Source: Brugia malayi (taxonomy: Eukaryota; Nematoda; Chromadorea; Rhabditida; Onchocercidae). Taken from it: a DNA stretch of 64,000 bases. The DNA is taken from the NCBI RefSeq assembly GCF_000002995.4, contig NW_025062479.1, forward strand, positions 22,998,721 through 23,062,720, read 5' to 3'. Shown piece after piece: positions 35,086-47,443 of the stretch (positions are counted from its first letter, which is position 1; each line of letters starts with the position of its first letter). A program made the position numbers and the translations under genes. The notes under the pieces were generated by a model. It did not search any database and was not told the origin of the DNA. It saw nothing but the letters and a program-made list of their open reading frames with translations.

Positions 35086-37181
35086 TTAACTATGTTTCAT
35101 TTTGTGATTTTCTGGATTCATTGTCGTTATTGCCGGTAGTGGTGCTCGATGCAAATGCATTAGAAGTTTCATAATATGAAGTTGTAAGCGTAACGGAAAC
35201 AATGAATATGGATAGAATCTGCAAGATGAAAATAATTCAAGAAAAAACACGTTCATTCTCGAGATCGAATTTCATTCTTCAGAATGGAAGCATTCTAATT
35301 CATTAGTGTCAAATAAAAAATTTAATATATTATCACTATTTTTTGTTGTTGAAAAATAAAATAATTTTACGTAAGTAACACATCCCAGCCAATTTGATAT
35401 AATAGTTTTGGTCGTTTTGCAATGATTGCTTCATAATATGAATTGGTAACACATGTGAAATCTTTTGCCCACATTTTTGGTCCCAAATCTTTTAGAAATT
35501 TTTTTGCTGAAATGAACTGTAATTGTTATTATTTAATTTATCTTTAGCATTTTATAATCTATATAATTGATGATTTTTCTATAATATATCATTGTTTACA
35601 AAAAAAATTACCTTTCTCATTATAATTGTTTCCATATTCATCGCGTAATTTTTGTGATGCTCGAGACCATATCATATCTAACATTTTTTGCATATCATCG
35701 AGATTTGGCATTCCGGTTTCAAATGATCCCGGAACTATTTCTATTACATTTATTCCATATGGTTGCAATTCATGTCTTAAATTTTCTTTCATGATATTTG
35801 TCAAATAATTTATCTGAAATTTTAAAGGAAGTTAAGATGAAAATTGATCGAATAAAAATTAGTGAAAATGATCGTCACTTGAACTAGCTGATCTGATCTT
35901 TATTTTAAACTGATACCTCAATACAGTAGTATAAGCATGAACAGCAAATTTTGAAGATGCATAGGGACCATGGCTCGGCGATGTAAATAATGTGCAAGCA
36001 CTACTGCATGTCACTATTCGACCTCTGAGAATTGCTTTTCAGAAGAACGGAAAGATTCATACCATAATTATGCCTTATCTTTTAAGATAAAACAATTAAA
36101 AAGCCTATTTAAAAAAGCTCATTAAATGTGCAAACTGATTGGATTCCTCACAATCTCGAAATCATTCATGAAATTCTGAAAGTTCAAGAATTATCTTTAA
36201 GTATGAGCTGAAACCACAATTAATATTGCAATACTGAAAATTGTTATTAATTCCACAATTGTTGTTCGACGGTTCGTCAAGCAAGCAAATATTGTATATA
36301 TTATTCGAACCTGGACTTTTTGATAAGATCACGAAACGTTTGCGTTACTCGAATTACGCCGCACGTATTCACTTCCCACACGTCTTTATAGTCGTCCACG
36401 GTCAAAAAGTCATCGTAGAAGATATTGCCCCGCACTCCAGCGTTGTTGATTAGAGCGTGAAAGACTGAAAAAGAATATTTTCAATTTCAGTGCTGAGCAA
36501 TCATTTCATTGGAATTAATCCGCCGTACAATACCAAAGAATCATTGAATTTTGATTAGTGTATTTCTTGAATAACTATAGAATCATTCAGACAAACAGTT
36601 ACACATTTCAAAGATGCGGACCGAGATTTTTTTCTCTCAAAACAGTGTCTACGATTTCTCGAGATTTTCGGACACTCTCGTCATCGGTTACATCCATTTG
36701 GAATGCATACAGTCGACCTTGACTGATTGAGCTGTAGCTATCTTCCAATTCTTTTACACTCTGTAAACTTCATCGGAACATATGGACAAATCAATTTCAC
36801 AAATTGTTTTCTACAATCAAAAAAAAAAAAAATTAAATGAAATTAATTTTAGATAATTTAGAAGTGTACAATGGCGCGGCGACATCCTGCAAAAACTGTT
36901 AACCCATTCTGAAGACATCGTTTCACTAAATCTCTGCCAAATCCTGCAAATTCATTTCTCTTCGAAATCTCTTCCAAATCTTTTCTAAATCATTTATAAA
37001 CGAAAATTTCCAACCAGCGATCTGAATCATTTCCTCCACTACAAAAATCCTTACCGTTTCCGCATCCAGTGATCAGTACCGCCTTTTTGTCAATTTCATC
37101 AATTGTCAATTTACGGCCCAATAATCCATAAATGAAATACAGCAGTGACAGTACAATAAATAATATTACCAGCAAAAACAT
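35086..37181 (-). CDS. SDR gene D: membrane-anchored short-chain dehydrogenase, complete, 344 aa
   Basis: Exons 37181-37055, 36943-36870, 36760-36622, 36464-36311, 36024-35917, 35775-35612, 35506-35371 and 35218-35086. It is the block 2 counterpart of gene C at a constant 6764-bp offset, and the encoded protein appears identical: TGCGNGFG 38-45, NNAG 120-123, Ser173, YASSK 186-190. Because C and D are so alike, including introns, the duplication is recent or is kept homogeneous by gene conversion. The exon 6 acceptor is again TTTAAG. It is convergent with B and divergent from E. Confidence 0.92.
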
Positions 37182-38918
37182 CTTTCATTAGTGTGACGAG
37201 AAATTGTCTCAGATAAAATTGTTTTTGCTTCCCTTAAATATGTTTTCACTGCAAAATGGTCAAATAGTAAGGCACAAATTTGAAAATATTCGTTGGTACA
37301 AAGTTATACAAATAACAGTGCGCAATTGATTCTTCCAGAAAAATCGACGTGTGCGAACCAAAGATTCAATGCAAAGGACAATACGACCCAACGTTATGTG
37401 TTGGCCATCGCAAGGATTTCGACGAAGAAAAACTGAACGAAAAAAGTGGATTCGATAATTATAGCTGCTGATTCAGTAATTATACGGAAGAATCAACGAG
37501 CAAAGAGATAAAATCAGTTCAAAGTTTTTTTAATTCGATCCTTATAAAAAGATTTCATTGATGACTCAATCACTCGGTTACTTAATCATTTCATTACTCG
37601 ATCACTTCTTCATTCGGCCATTCCATTAACAATCCGTTATTCATAATACTCGATCGCTTGATTCAGTCACTAAATAACTCAGTCACTCGACATTCGACCA
37701 CTTCAACACTCAGTTATCGATTACTCAATCACCGATCGTTCGATTGCTTCATTATCAGATCACTCGATCATTTGATCACTTTATCATTCGACCGCTCGAT
37801 CATTCGATTACTCGGTTGGTTGATTACTCGGTTACTCGATCATCCGGTCGTTCGATCACTTGGCCATCCAACCATTCGACTGTTCGATCATTCGGGCATT
37901 TGATCATTTGGCCAGTGATCACCTGGTAATCCAGCTATCCGATCACTCGATTACTCAATTACTGGATCATTCGATGAGTTATTGCTGAGACGATGAGAAT
38001 AGAGCTTGAATTGATTGAGCAATGGTTTTTACTCATACATTAGAGTTGCACTTTGGTGAGTGCATTTAATATTTTAATAGAAAGAATTTGGGTGGAGCAA
38101 CGCTAAGTACACTGAAAATTAAAATCTTTTCGTTTTTGTTGTTTTCAAGGTTAATTTAATGTCTTTTTTACTAAAACTAAAGTAATACAACACTAGCTGT
38201 GATTTTTCGTTATTAAAATTATTATTTCATTTGAGAACGAAATCTCCAACAATTGAGAGTGCGACATGGGCGATATTTGTACGTACTTTTATTGCAACTT
38301 TTTATAACAACGATTTTTAAGTTTGAAATGGTTTTGAATTCTCGAAGATACGGAATTTAAAAAGAGGTTAAACTACATTCAGATTTGTATCGTTGGAATC
38401 TGCTGTCTCAAGCCTTTCCTGTAAGACAACAGAAATCATTAAAGTAATGTAAACATGAACTTTGATTAAAAATGATGTCAGTAAGATTTGTGAAATAATA
38501 ATTCGACTCTTTCATCACTTTGATATAAACATTCTTTGAATTTTGACAGAGTTTTTTAAATGGTATTTACTCATCATCAATGGAAAAAAAAGTATTGAAG
38601 GAACAAAAAAGTAAAAAATAGGGAACGACCGGTTGACTTCCAGTTTTCGATTCGCTCGGCCCTTTCCCCTATTCGTTCATCAAAACTTCAAATGCGTATT
38701 GCCATTTGCGCTTCTTTGCTTACTGCCAACAGTTTCAAACATTTTCTCTTTGACCAGGCTCAATTCAATATAACTTACTCTTGACCATTTTGTGTTGAGA
38801 AGTGAAAACCTCTAAAGAATAAAAAGCAAAAGTAATTTCACATTCAGTCAAAGATATCTTTTTCATCTTTTAAAGCCCTTCTAATTTTATTCGACCCCAA
38901 TAATTTTTGTCTCTCAAG
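37182..38918. promoter_or_regulatory. Divergent intergenic region between SDR genes D and E
   Basis: Near-identical copy of the C/B divergent region. It contains the second copy of the Cys-containing frame (37337-37471, plus strand), the octanucleotide satellite (about 37549-37979) and the GC-richer E-proximal block (about 38619-38900). Confidence 0.55.
37549..37979. repeat. 8-bp satellite, copy beside gene D
   Basis: Same octanucleotide array as beside gene C, offset 6764 bp, with no length difference between the two copies. Confidence 0.9.
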
Positions 38919-41135
38919 ATGTTTTTACTGGTAATCTTATTTACTGTACTACCATTGCTGTATGTTATTTACGGATTATTGGGCCGTAAATTGACAATTG
39001 GTGAAATTGACAAGAAAGCTGTGCTAATTACAGGATGTGGAAGCGGTAAGATTTCCGGCAGAAAATAACCTGAAGAACTGCTTAATATGCCTGAAAATTT
39101 GTTATTACAAAAATAATTTTCAGGATTTGGTAGAGATTTGGTGAAACGATGTCTCCAGAATGGACTGACAGTTTTTGCAGGATGCCAGTTTGAAAGTGTA
39201 GGCTACCTAATATAAAACAATTTCTTGAATACAAATTAGCATTTCATCAGCTAATTTGAAATGCAAAATATCACTGAGAGCAGAAGAATAGGAAAGTGCG
39301 AAGTGGCAGAGAGTCAATAAAAGAAAATTTAGAAATACTTTTGTTACTTCCGTGAAATGCTTCATCGGTTTTACCTTGTTTGCAGAATATAAGTGAATTA
39401 GAAAAAAGCTACAGTTCAATCAGTCATGGTCGACTGTATGCATTCCAAATGGATGTAACCGATGACGAGAGTGTCCGAAAATCTCGAGAAATCGTAGACA
39501 ATGTTTTGAGAGAAAAGAATATCGGTTCTTGTCTTAAATATGTGTCATTTCTTTAAACAAGCACTCCTATTTAATTCAATTAATTGTTGAATAATTTGAC
39601 TTACTAGACAACTTTAAATAAAATATTCACTAGTCGATTAAGCGGAATATAAGTTATATTTCAATGCTTTATCAACATTTTAATCATATCAATACTTTGA
39701 ATAATTTAATAAGAGTGAAAAGGAGAATTGTAATCATAAACATATAAATATAGCACTGATAAATCAAACATTGAAGAAAGATTTTATTTGAAGTAATACT
39801 TTTCAGTTCTTCATGCTTTGGTGAATAATGCTGGTATTAAAGGTCACTTTTTTTACGATGACTTCTTGACCGTGAACGATTATAAAGACGTGTGGGAAGT
39901 GAATACGTGTGGCGTAATTCGAGTAACGCAAACGTTTCGTGATCTTATCAAAAAATCTAGGTTCAAATAATATACATTTTTTGATAAATGATCAAAGAAC
40001 GATGACAAAGTTATAAAAAATTTCAAAGATTAAAGTACTAATTTTTCTCGATTTTCTCGATCTTTAAACATGGTAGCAATCATCGATTTTTCATTGTTTT
40101 AATTTTGTTTCTTAATTAAATTTCTAAGTTTCTTTTTCGCTTTCTTTCCGAAATTATCAATCTTAGAGGTCGAATAGTGATATGTACTAGTGCTACCACA
40201 TTATTTCCGAAAGCAAGTCATGGTCCTTATTCCTGCTCAAAGTTTGCTGCTCAAGCTTATTGCATCATTATTAGGTAATAAATTAAACTTTCTTTTTTTT
40301 TTTTTTTGTTTCGCATTGTTTTATATTTAATTAAATGTTGAAATATTCAGATGAAATTTGTAAGTTTTTAGAAAATGAATTAAAGGCATGAGCTGCAGCC
40401 ATACGATGTGGATGTAATAGAGATTATGCCAGGTTGCTTTGAAACCGGAATACATGACATTCAGGAATTCTGGAAATCAACTGATACAGTATGGTACCGA
40501 GCATCTCATGAATTGCGTGACGAGTACGGACATAATTACAACGAGAAAGGTACTCTATTGTATATGTATTTGAGAAACAATAATAAATGTACGACAAAAA
40601 TGCTTAAGTCAAAATGATTTGCGATTTAGTTTTTGCGATTTGCGACTGCAAGAATTTAGTTCATATTTAGTAGCAATTTTTCAGTAAAAGCACATGCAGT
40701 AGATCTTAAGAAAAAGATAGTAGCATTGGATACGACATGGGTTATCGATTCGTATTATGAAGCAATCGTTGCAAAGCGACCAAAGCTATTGTATCGTGTT
40801 GGCTGGGATATGTTATTGAAGTAGGAATTGCACTTACAATAAGAGAATAATAAAATTTGCAAAAAATATTGAGTTAAAAATTTAAATAGCAAATTTTTTT
40901 TTTTTAGTATTGATGAATTAAACTTTTGATTTCATCGTAGCGAATGAAATTTAATGTTGAAAATGATTGATCGACCGACTTATTTGCTTCTTGCAGATTT
41001 TATCCTTATTCATTACTGCCACTGCGTGTGCAAGTTCACGTCATGAAGTTACTTTTGCATTTAAGTGGAGCACCGTTACCTGCGATAGTAACGAAGGATG
41101 CAAGTCAAGAAAATTTGAAAGGAAAAAACAGTTAA
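38919..41135 (+). CDS. SDR gene E: membrane-anchored short-chain dehydrogenase, complete, 346 aa, chimeric
   Basis: Exons 38919-39045, 39124-39197, 39386-39524, 39807-39960, 40167-40274, 40386-40549, 40685-40820 and 40997-41135 total 1041 nt, ending TAA. Exons 1-3 are nearly identical to gene B (one visible protein difference region: SISHGRLY against SISKGRLY). Exons 4-8 and all of intron 3 are clearly different (LVNNAGIKGHFFYDDF, CTSATTLFPKASHGPYSCSK, PGCFETG). The catalytic set is intact: TGCGSGFG 38-45, Ser173, Tyr186, Lys190. The exon 6 acceptor is TTAAAG|GCATGAG, with an in-frame TAA just upstream that rules out an earlier start for the exon. The switch at the exon 3/intron 3 boundary is the right end of the 6.65-kb duplication. 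Confidence 0.92.
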
Positions 41136-41394
41136 AATTCTTGAAAAAACAGCTAATCACATTTAAGTTATGAGAAGAACAAAGTTGAAATTTTATATTA
41201 TTAAAACAGCATAATAACATATATGTAATTTTTTTCTTGATAAATATTGAATTTTTTCTAATTAAAATTTTGCCATTGTTCCATGTATAAATTTCAGTTT
41301 CTAGAAAAGAAAGAATGTCTTTGTATTTTTTTTTTTTTTTTTTGCGCTATTTATTGAATGAAATTTAATTTTCGTTATGTTTCCTATTTCATTG

Positions 41395-41800
41395 TGTCTT
41401 ATGGAAAATAAATGAGAGAAATTGCGAACGAAGGAAAAAACCAAAGTGTTTGCGACGAAAATGTCAAAGTTCTGTTTATATATTTGATCTGTCAAAGGAC
41501 AAAAGCGCTACGTACAGAGTAGAAAATAATTTTAAAATTACTAATATTACAAAAATTACAAAAAATGAACTCTTAAGGTAAGTGAATAAGAGAATGTAAT
41601 AAATTCTTCATAACAGTTTGATGCATTAAAAACTTCTGCAGTGGAATTTTATTATTATAAAACTCAAATTACTTTTAAAACATTCATTTTTAAAATGATT
41701 GTAAATACCACAAAACATTTCAATCATCGCTTAATAACTTGGTTTTCTCTTAATTACAATGGTAAATTATTGGCATTTGGTGAAATAAGTCAAAAATTTA
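41395..41800 (+). pseudogene. Degenerate copy of the small two-exon element
   Basis: Plus-strand homologue of 27654-28079. The first frame remains open (KINERNCERRKKPKCLRR, IFDLSKDKSATYRVENN) but its start region is altered. After the GT...AG gap a 2-nt loss gives an early stop (TTTGATGCATTAA). The downstream frame text (CYYKTQITFKT-like) survives out of phase. Confidence 0.35.
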
Positions 41801-42039
41801 ATGAATAAGGCATTTCAAGCAATAAATTAAATTTGAAAAGTGGAAATAAAGTTTAAATTTAAGAAAAGAATTCAAAAATGAGTCACAATATCATTCATTT
41901 CTACGTCAGTTTGAATGTTATTTATGAAATATACTCTGAAATGCTAGCACGACCGAATTGAAAACTGCTTTTATCGAGAAGAACAAACTTTGGTTTCATC
42001 AAAAATTCCAGCCAATATTATTGTGAACTGAATCAGTCT

Positions 42040-44074
42040 CTAAGTTTCCTGTTTCCGAACCGGTTGCTTCCGTACAGGCGCTCCAAACCAATTCATTAAG
42101 AACTTCATCAGATGACACTGTACCCTTAGCGGCATGAATGAGTATGGATAGAAGCTAAAAGTAAATAACTATTGGCTGAGATTGTAGAATCTTGAATTCT
42201 TGATAAATGGATCATAATCAGAAGAGATTTATAACTTTTCACATTGCGAATTAAATTATTGTTGCAAATTTGAAACTAACATTAGCGACGTGTCCCAACC
42301 AATTCGATAGGAAAGCTTTGGTCGTCTCGCAACGATGGCTTCATAGTAAGCATCGATAACCTTTGCTGTATCTTTCGACAAAAACTTTGATAGCATTTCA
42401 TTTGCGAATGCTTTCGCTAAAAATCATTTATCTCAGCGATAACAACTGAGAATCGCAAATAACTGAAATTCAATGTGTTCGCAAATGACAATAATGGCAT
42501 AATGTAACCTTTCACATTAAAATCATTGCCATATTCGTTGCGAATTTCTTGCGACGATCGATTCCATAGGAAATCAATCATACGATGCAGTTCCTGAATG
42601 ACATGCAATCCAGTTTGGAAGGTTCCCGGAAATAAGACTACTACAATTACTCCATATGGTTCCAATTCGTACCTTCAAACAATTCTTCAGACAACCTAAA
42701 ACTATCAAAAGAATGCTTTTCACGTCGAAATCTCGAAAAAGACTTCCTCGAGATCAGTCGCAAATGCCGCAGTTCCATACCTGATGATATTAGCATAAGC
42801 TTGAAGAGCACATTTTGATGATACGTAAGGGCCGTAAGTAGGTGCTGGAAATAACGTGGACGCACTACAGCAAATGATGATTCGACCACTAGGATAAATA
42901 AAATTTTGAACTAAAAAAGAGAAATAATGATAGTAACTTTTATAATTATTAATTGATCTATTCGCTGATAAATAATCATTTCAAGATTTGCATTAGATGA
43001 AACCTTGATTTCTTGATAAGACTTCGAAATGCTTGTGTCACTCGTATCGCACCGTATGTATTAACCTCCCACACTTCTTTATAGTCGTCCAAAAGTAGAA
43101 AGTCGTCGTAAAATTGATTTCCTCGTATGCCAGCATTATTTACCACAGAATGAAGAACTGAAAAATGAGTATTTTCAAACTAATATATTCGTATTCTCAT
43201 TTTCAGTATTTTAGTTGAACTTTTCAAATTTTCATTTCTTTTTATTTTCTTCCATTTGCAATACAATCCTTTCATTTGAACGAATTATTATATAATAATA
43301 TTAACACTAAATTATGCTATTTTTTCAATTTCATTTTATCAAATTTTGATTTGTTTCTTGAGTATAAAACAAGATATTTAATTGGTAATTAACTACCGGA
43401 TAATTTGTTCGTTCTAGAAAGGAATGTTCGCTGCAAAAACAATCATTCTTGTCAGAGATACGAACCGATATTCTTTTCTCTCAAAACATTGTCTACGATT
43501 TCTCGAGATTTTCGGACACTCTCGTCATCGGTTACATCCATTTGGAATGCATAAAGTCGACCTTTACTGATTGAACTGTAGCTTTTTTCTAATTCACTTA
43601 TATTCTGCAAACAACAAGGTAAAACCGATGAAGCATTTCACGGAAGTAACAAAAGTATTTCTAAATTTTCTTTTATTGACTCTCTGCCACTTCGCACTTT
43701 CCTGTTTTTCTGCTCTCAGTGATATTTTGCATTTCAAATTAGCTGATGAAATGCTAATTTGTATTCAAGAAATTGTTTTATATTAGGTAGCCTACACTTT
43801 CAAACTGGCATCCTGCAAAAACTGTCAGTCCATTCTGGAGACATCGTTTCACCAAATCTCTACCAAATCCTGAAAATTATTTTTGTAATAACAAATTTTC
43901 AGGCATATTAAGCAGTTCTTCAGGTTATTTTCTGCCGGAAATCTTACCGCTTCCACATCCTGTAATTAGCACAGCTTTCTTGTCAATTTCACCAATTGTC
44001 AATTTACGGCCCAATAATCCGTAAATAACATACAGCAATGGTAGTACAGTAAATAAGATTACCAGTAAAAACAT
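42040..44074 (-). CDS. SDR gene F: inverted intact copy of gene B, 338 aa
   Basis: Exons 44074-43948, 43869-43796, 43604-43466, 43157-43004, 42888-42781, 42672-42509, 42416-42281 and 42154-42040 total 1017 nt. The protein matches gene B almost throughout (HRMIDFL, as in gene A, where B has HRMTDFL). All SDR motifs are present at the same positions. It also has the intron 3 of gene B (GATACGAACCGATATT junction), so it is a copy of the whole gene rather than of a chimera. It is convergent with gene E across a spacer of about 0.9 kb. Confidence 0.92.
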
Positions 44075-45454
44075 CTTGAGAGACAAAAATTAATGGGGTC
44101 GAATAAAATTAGAAGGGCTTTAAAAGATGAAAAAGATATCTTTGACTGAATGTGAAATTACTTTTGCTTTTTATTCTTTAGAGGTTTTCACTTCTCAACA
44201 CAAAATGGTCAAGAAGTAAGTTATATTGAATTGAGCCTGGTCAAAGAGAAAATGTTTGAAACTGTTGGCGGTAAGCAAAGAAGCGCAAATGGCAATACGC
44301 ATTTGAAGTTTTGATGAACGAATAGGGGAAAGGGCCGAGCGAATCGAAAACTGGAAGTCAACCGGTCGTTCCCTATTTTTTACTTTTTTACTCCTTCAAT
44401 ACTTTTTTCCATTGATGACGAGTAAATACCATTTAAAAACGCTGTCGAAATTCAAAGAATATTTATATCGAAATGATGAAAGAGTGATATTTGTAGTCGA
44501 ATTGTCATTTCGCAAATCTAACAGACATCATTTTTAATTAAAATTCATGTTTGTATTACTTCAATGATTTTTGCTATCCTACAGGGGTTGCATTAAAATA
44601 AATGTTAAAATAAATGAAGGTTTGAGACAGCAGAAACTGATTTCCAATGATACAAATTCTGAATCCGGTTTGCTCTAATTAATCTCTTCTTAAATTTCAG
44701 GTGATCTGATAACTTCATGAATAAATTTTAAATTATGGATTATTTGAATCAAAAATTATCACTTGCAAAAGAAACCGAATTACAATATATCTAAGTAAAG
44801 TTGTATAAAATTCATAAGACTGATGATGAACTTATTTGAATATTCCATAGACAAATATAAAACTATTCCAATTTTATATTTCATATAAACAATCATTTAC
44901 GGAACACACAATTGTCGAGACTGGTAGACAAAGTATATGGACACTGCTTAATGTACTGTAAATTGCTCCTAATTTCACTGCTAACATCGTCCAGCCTAAT
45001 GGTCAAACTTAAAAACTTAAATTCAATTGCTAAAAAATTATTTTAAAGTGTTCAGCTCTTTGTTCAATTATTCTCCTTTTCTATGAACAATGTTGAAATC
45101 TTTCAAATTTTACAGTTAATGTTACGAGCAGTTAACGTAATGTTAAACTCTTGCTATGTAAAGAGTAAAGGACATTCAATAATGACAGCTCTTTACTCAC
45201 TGTATCATGCACTTACGCATTTTATTGTAAGCCATTAAATAGGAAGTTAAACTTTTTCGGAGATCAATTTCTTGGCAATATCAAACTTCAATTCAATTGA
45301 TCTTGTGCAATTACCCAACACATTCCAAAAAAAAAGCATTCGTTTATTCTTCTGCTTTTTCCACAGTACCTCTGCGAAATTATCAGTGTATTGTCGATGT
45401 ATATTAATGTAGATTAACACTTGTCTACTTATGATTGCCATAATCAGTTTAATC

Positions 45455-45665
45455 ATGATTGCATAAGTCTAGTTATGATTATCATATGCTTAATCATGAT
45501 TGCATACGTCTAGTTATGATTATCATATGCTTAATCATGATTGCATACGTCTAGTTATCATTATCATATGCTTAATCATGATTGCATACGTCTAGTTATG
45601 ATTATCATATGCTTAATCATGATTGCATGCGTCTAGTTATCATTATCATATGCTTAATAATGATC
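45455..45665. repeat. 41-bp minisatellite
   Basis: About five copies of a 41-bp unit containing CTTAATCATGATTGCATACG and TCTAGTTATGATTATCATAT, then degenerate ATCATGATTA words to about 45780. The AATCATGATT core is itself palindromic. Confidence 0.88.
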
Positions 45666-46545
45666 ACGCATGATTGAACCATATGTTTATTCATGATTAT
45701 GCTTGCCTACTTCTGATTACCATAAGTTTAGTCATGATTACATTTGCCTATTTATGATTACCACATGTTGAGTACTTGCCTAGCTAATGTATGATGAGTG
45801 ATGATGATGATAATGATTATTTTGGAGTAAAGATCAACGCTAATAATAATAATAATATCTTGATTTTGCAGTATATTTTCATTATATTAATACAAATATT
45901 ATGATATTGTGGCTATCAAATTCTCTTCTGCCACCAAACGCCTTATTTTCTCTTTTTCCTTGTGGTAAAATTCCTTCGATTTATTTTCCTCACCACTAAT
46001 TTAGTTACTGCTTATAAACTAGTTGTTTATATACTTTAAAGCTTGATAATTACTATTCCAAAAATGATGACACATGGCAAACTTTTTATTTCTCATTGTT
46101 CCTTGTCTATTCTTTGTGTTGCAGAAAATGTTGCATTTGGTGAATTCTGATATGCTTTACTCTGAATTTGCCATTCGAAATTGAAATTCGTGATTTCAGT
46201 TATTTACCTATCTTGGAAGTATCATTTTCTCGGGCGTCAAGTTTGATAACAAACAAATTATCAATAGACTAACAAAGATATTTGTCGCCACAATGGCAAA
46301 ACGTAATGAACAAAGACTATTGTTTTAATCTGCTCTGTAACCTTAGCACCCATAAAATCCCTCCTTTCTTCCGTAAGGAATCATTATAGTTCTTTGTTTG
46401 GTATGGCTCGGTTGCGAGGTGTCTAGCTTGCTTATAACTTTAAATATTTTGTAAATAATATTTGTTTTTTATGCACCAATTCGTTATTGTAATGTTGCAC
46501 AATTTTTGATGTTAATCTATGGTTTAATTACCCATGTTTGAGGTT

Positions 46546-46707
46546 TGAAAGTATCTCACGTATTTCACGGAGGCTCCCACAGTACACGTACACAGAACGG
46601 AACCAATACAGATTCGAGAATCTACCAGTATCGAAGATAAAGAAGTCAACGATCTGAACTATCAAGAAAAGGAAACTACTTTGTTTCGCAAGGAAATAGG
46701 GCAATAA
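46546..46707 (+). other. Unassigned coding-like open segment
   Basis: Open for about 53 codons after a TGA, reading ...YFTEAPTVHVHRTEPIQIRE...KEIGQ then TAA. Its composition (Glu, Thr, Arg, Val) is unlike the A/T-tract frames around it. No ATG is in frame and no family is recognised. It could be a last exon or a relic. Confidence 0.25.
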
Positions 46708-47443
46708 GAAAAAAATTCGAAATTTATTTTTACAGCACTCATAAACAACAATTATTCAGAAAAGAAAGAAAAAAAAAAACAAAATTATTGTTTACAGAGT
46801 CACTTATGAGAGTGAACTATCCCTATCATATATCATTTAATATGATCTTCCCTCGAGTTAGTACTTTACAAAATAACTTGTCTATTCCGCCAGATATCAA
46901 TGCTTTTACAACAAAAGTGAGTAGATCCCTTTAAAAATTTTCATTCTTAAAGCTAATCCAAAATAAAATGTATTTGCTGAAAAGATTATCTTTAGGATAT
47001 GACTAAAAATGTTAATTTGTATTTGTTCCATTGAATTAACAGCAATCGCATTAACTCGATGACATCAATTTTGCGATTTATTTGTGGAAAATTTCCAATT
47101 ATTCATCGTTCTCTAAAATTTTATCCCATCAAATTATTTCAAGTATCTTGGAGAAACATTTTACTTTTGGTCTCGGAAAGCTTTCGGTTTTTTTTCTTTT
47201 TTTTTTTTGTTCCGTTAAAATTTTGATCATTTGAAAGTTATTTTGAAAGAAATTTTTTGAAAATATACTTCACATAAACATATTTTCTCAAGCCTCATTT
47301 TCACTTTATCAGTATAATTTATAAAGAATTCAATATTCTATAGCATCATTTAGAACAGATTTCATTAACAATAATTTTAAATTAGCATAGAAAGAAATGC
47401 AGAATTATCCTATAAATGTGCTTCTTTTCATCGATATCAAAAT

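Larger units (their letters stand above)
32885..39528. repeat. Tandem segmental duplication, copy 2
   Basis: Second copy of the 6.65-kb block: gene B exons 4-8, spacer, gene D, divergent promoter, gene E exons 1-3. Identity stops at the exon 3 donor: AATATCGGTTCGTATC after exon 3 of B, AATATCGGTTCTTGTC after exon 3 of E. The 32765-32884 segment between the copies is intron 3 of gene B and is also present in gene F. Confidence 0.93.
41275..44700. repeat. Inverted repeat, right arm (gene F and flanks)
   Basis: Reverse complement of about 31590-34945. It carries gene F, intron 3 of the B type (43158-43465) and the 3' flank. The arms are separated by about 6.3 kb containing genes D and E. Confidence 0.88.
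44700..47440. other. Spacer between genes F and G, no certain gene
   Basis: No SDR exon was found. Contents: a 41-bp minisatellite at about 45455-45665 and a coding-like open segment at 46546-46707. A second short open frame starts at 46807 (MRVNYPYHISFN) and reads to a possible donor ACAAAA|GTGAGT near 46917. Confidence 0.5.
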
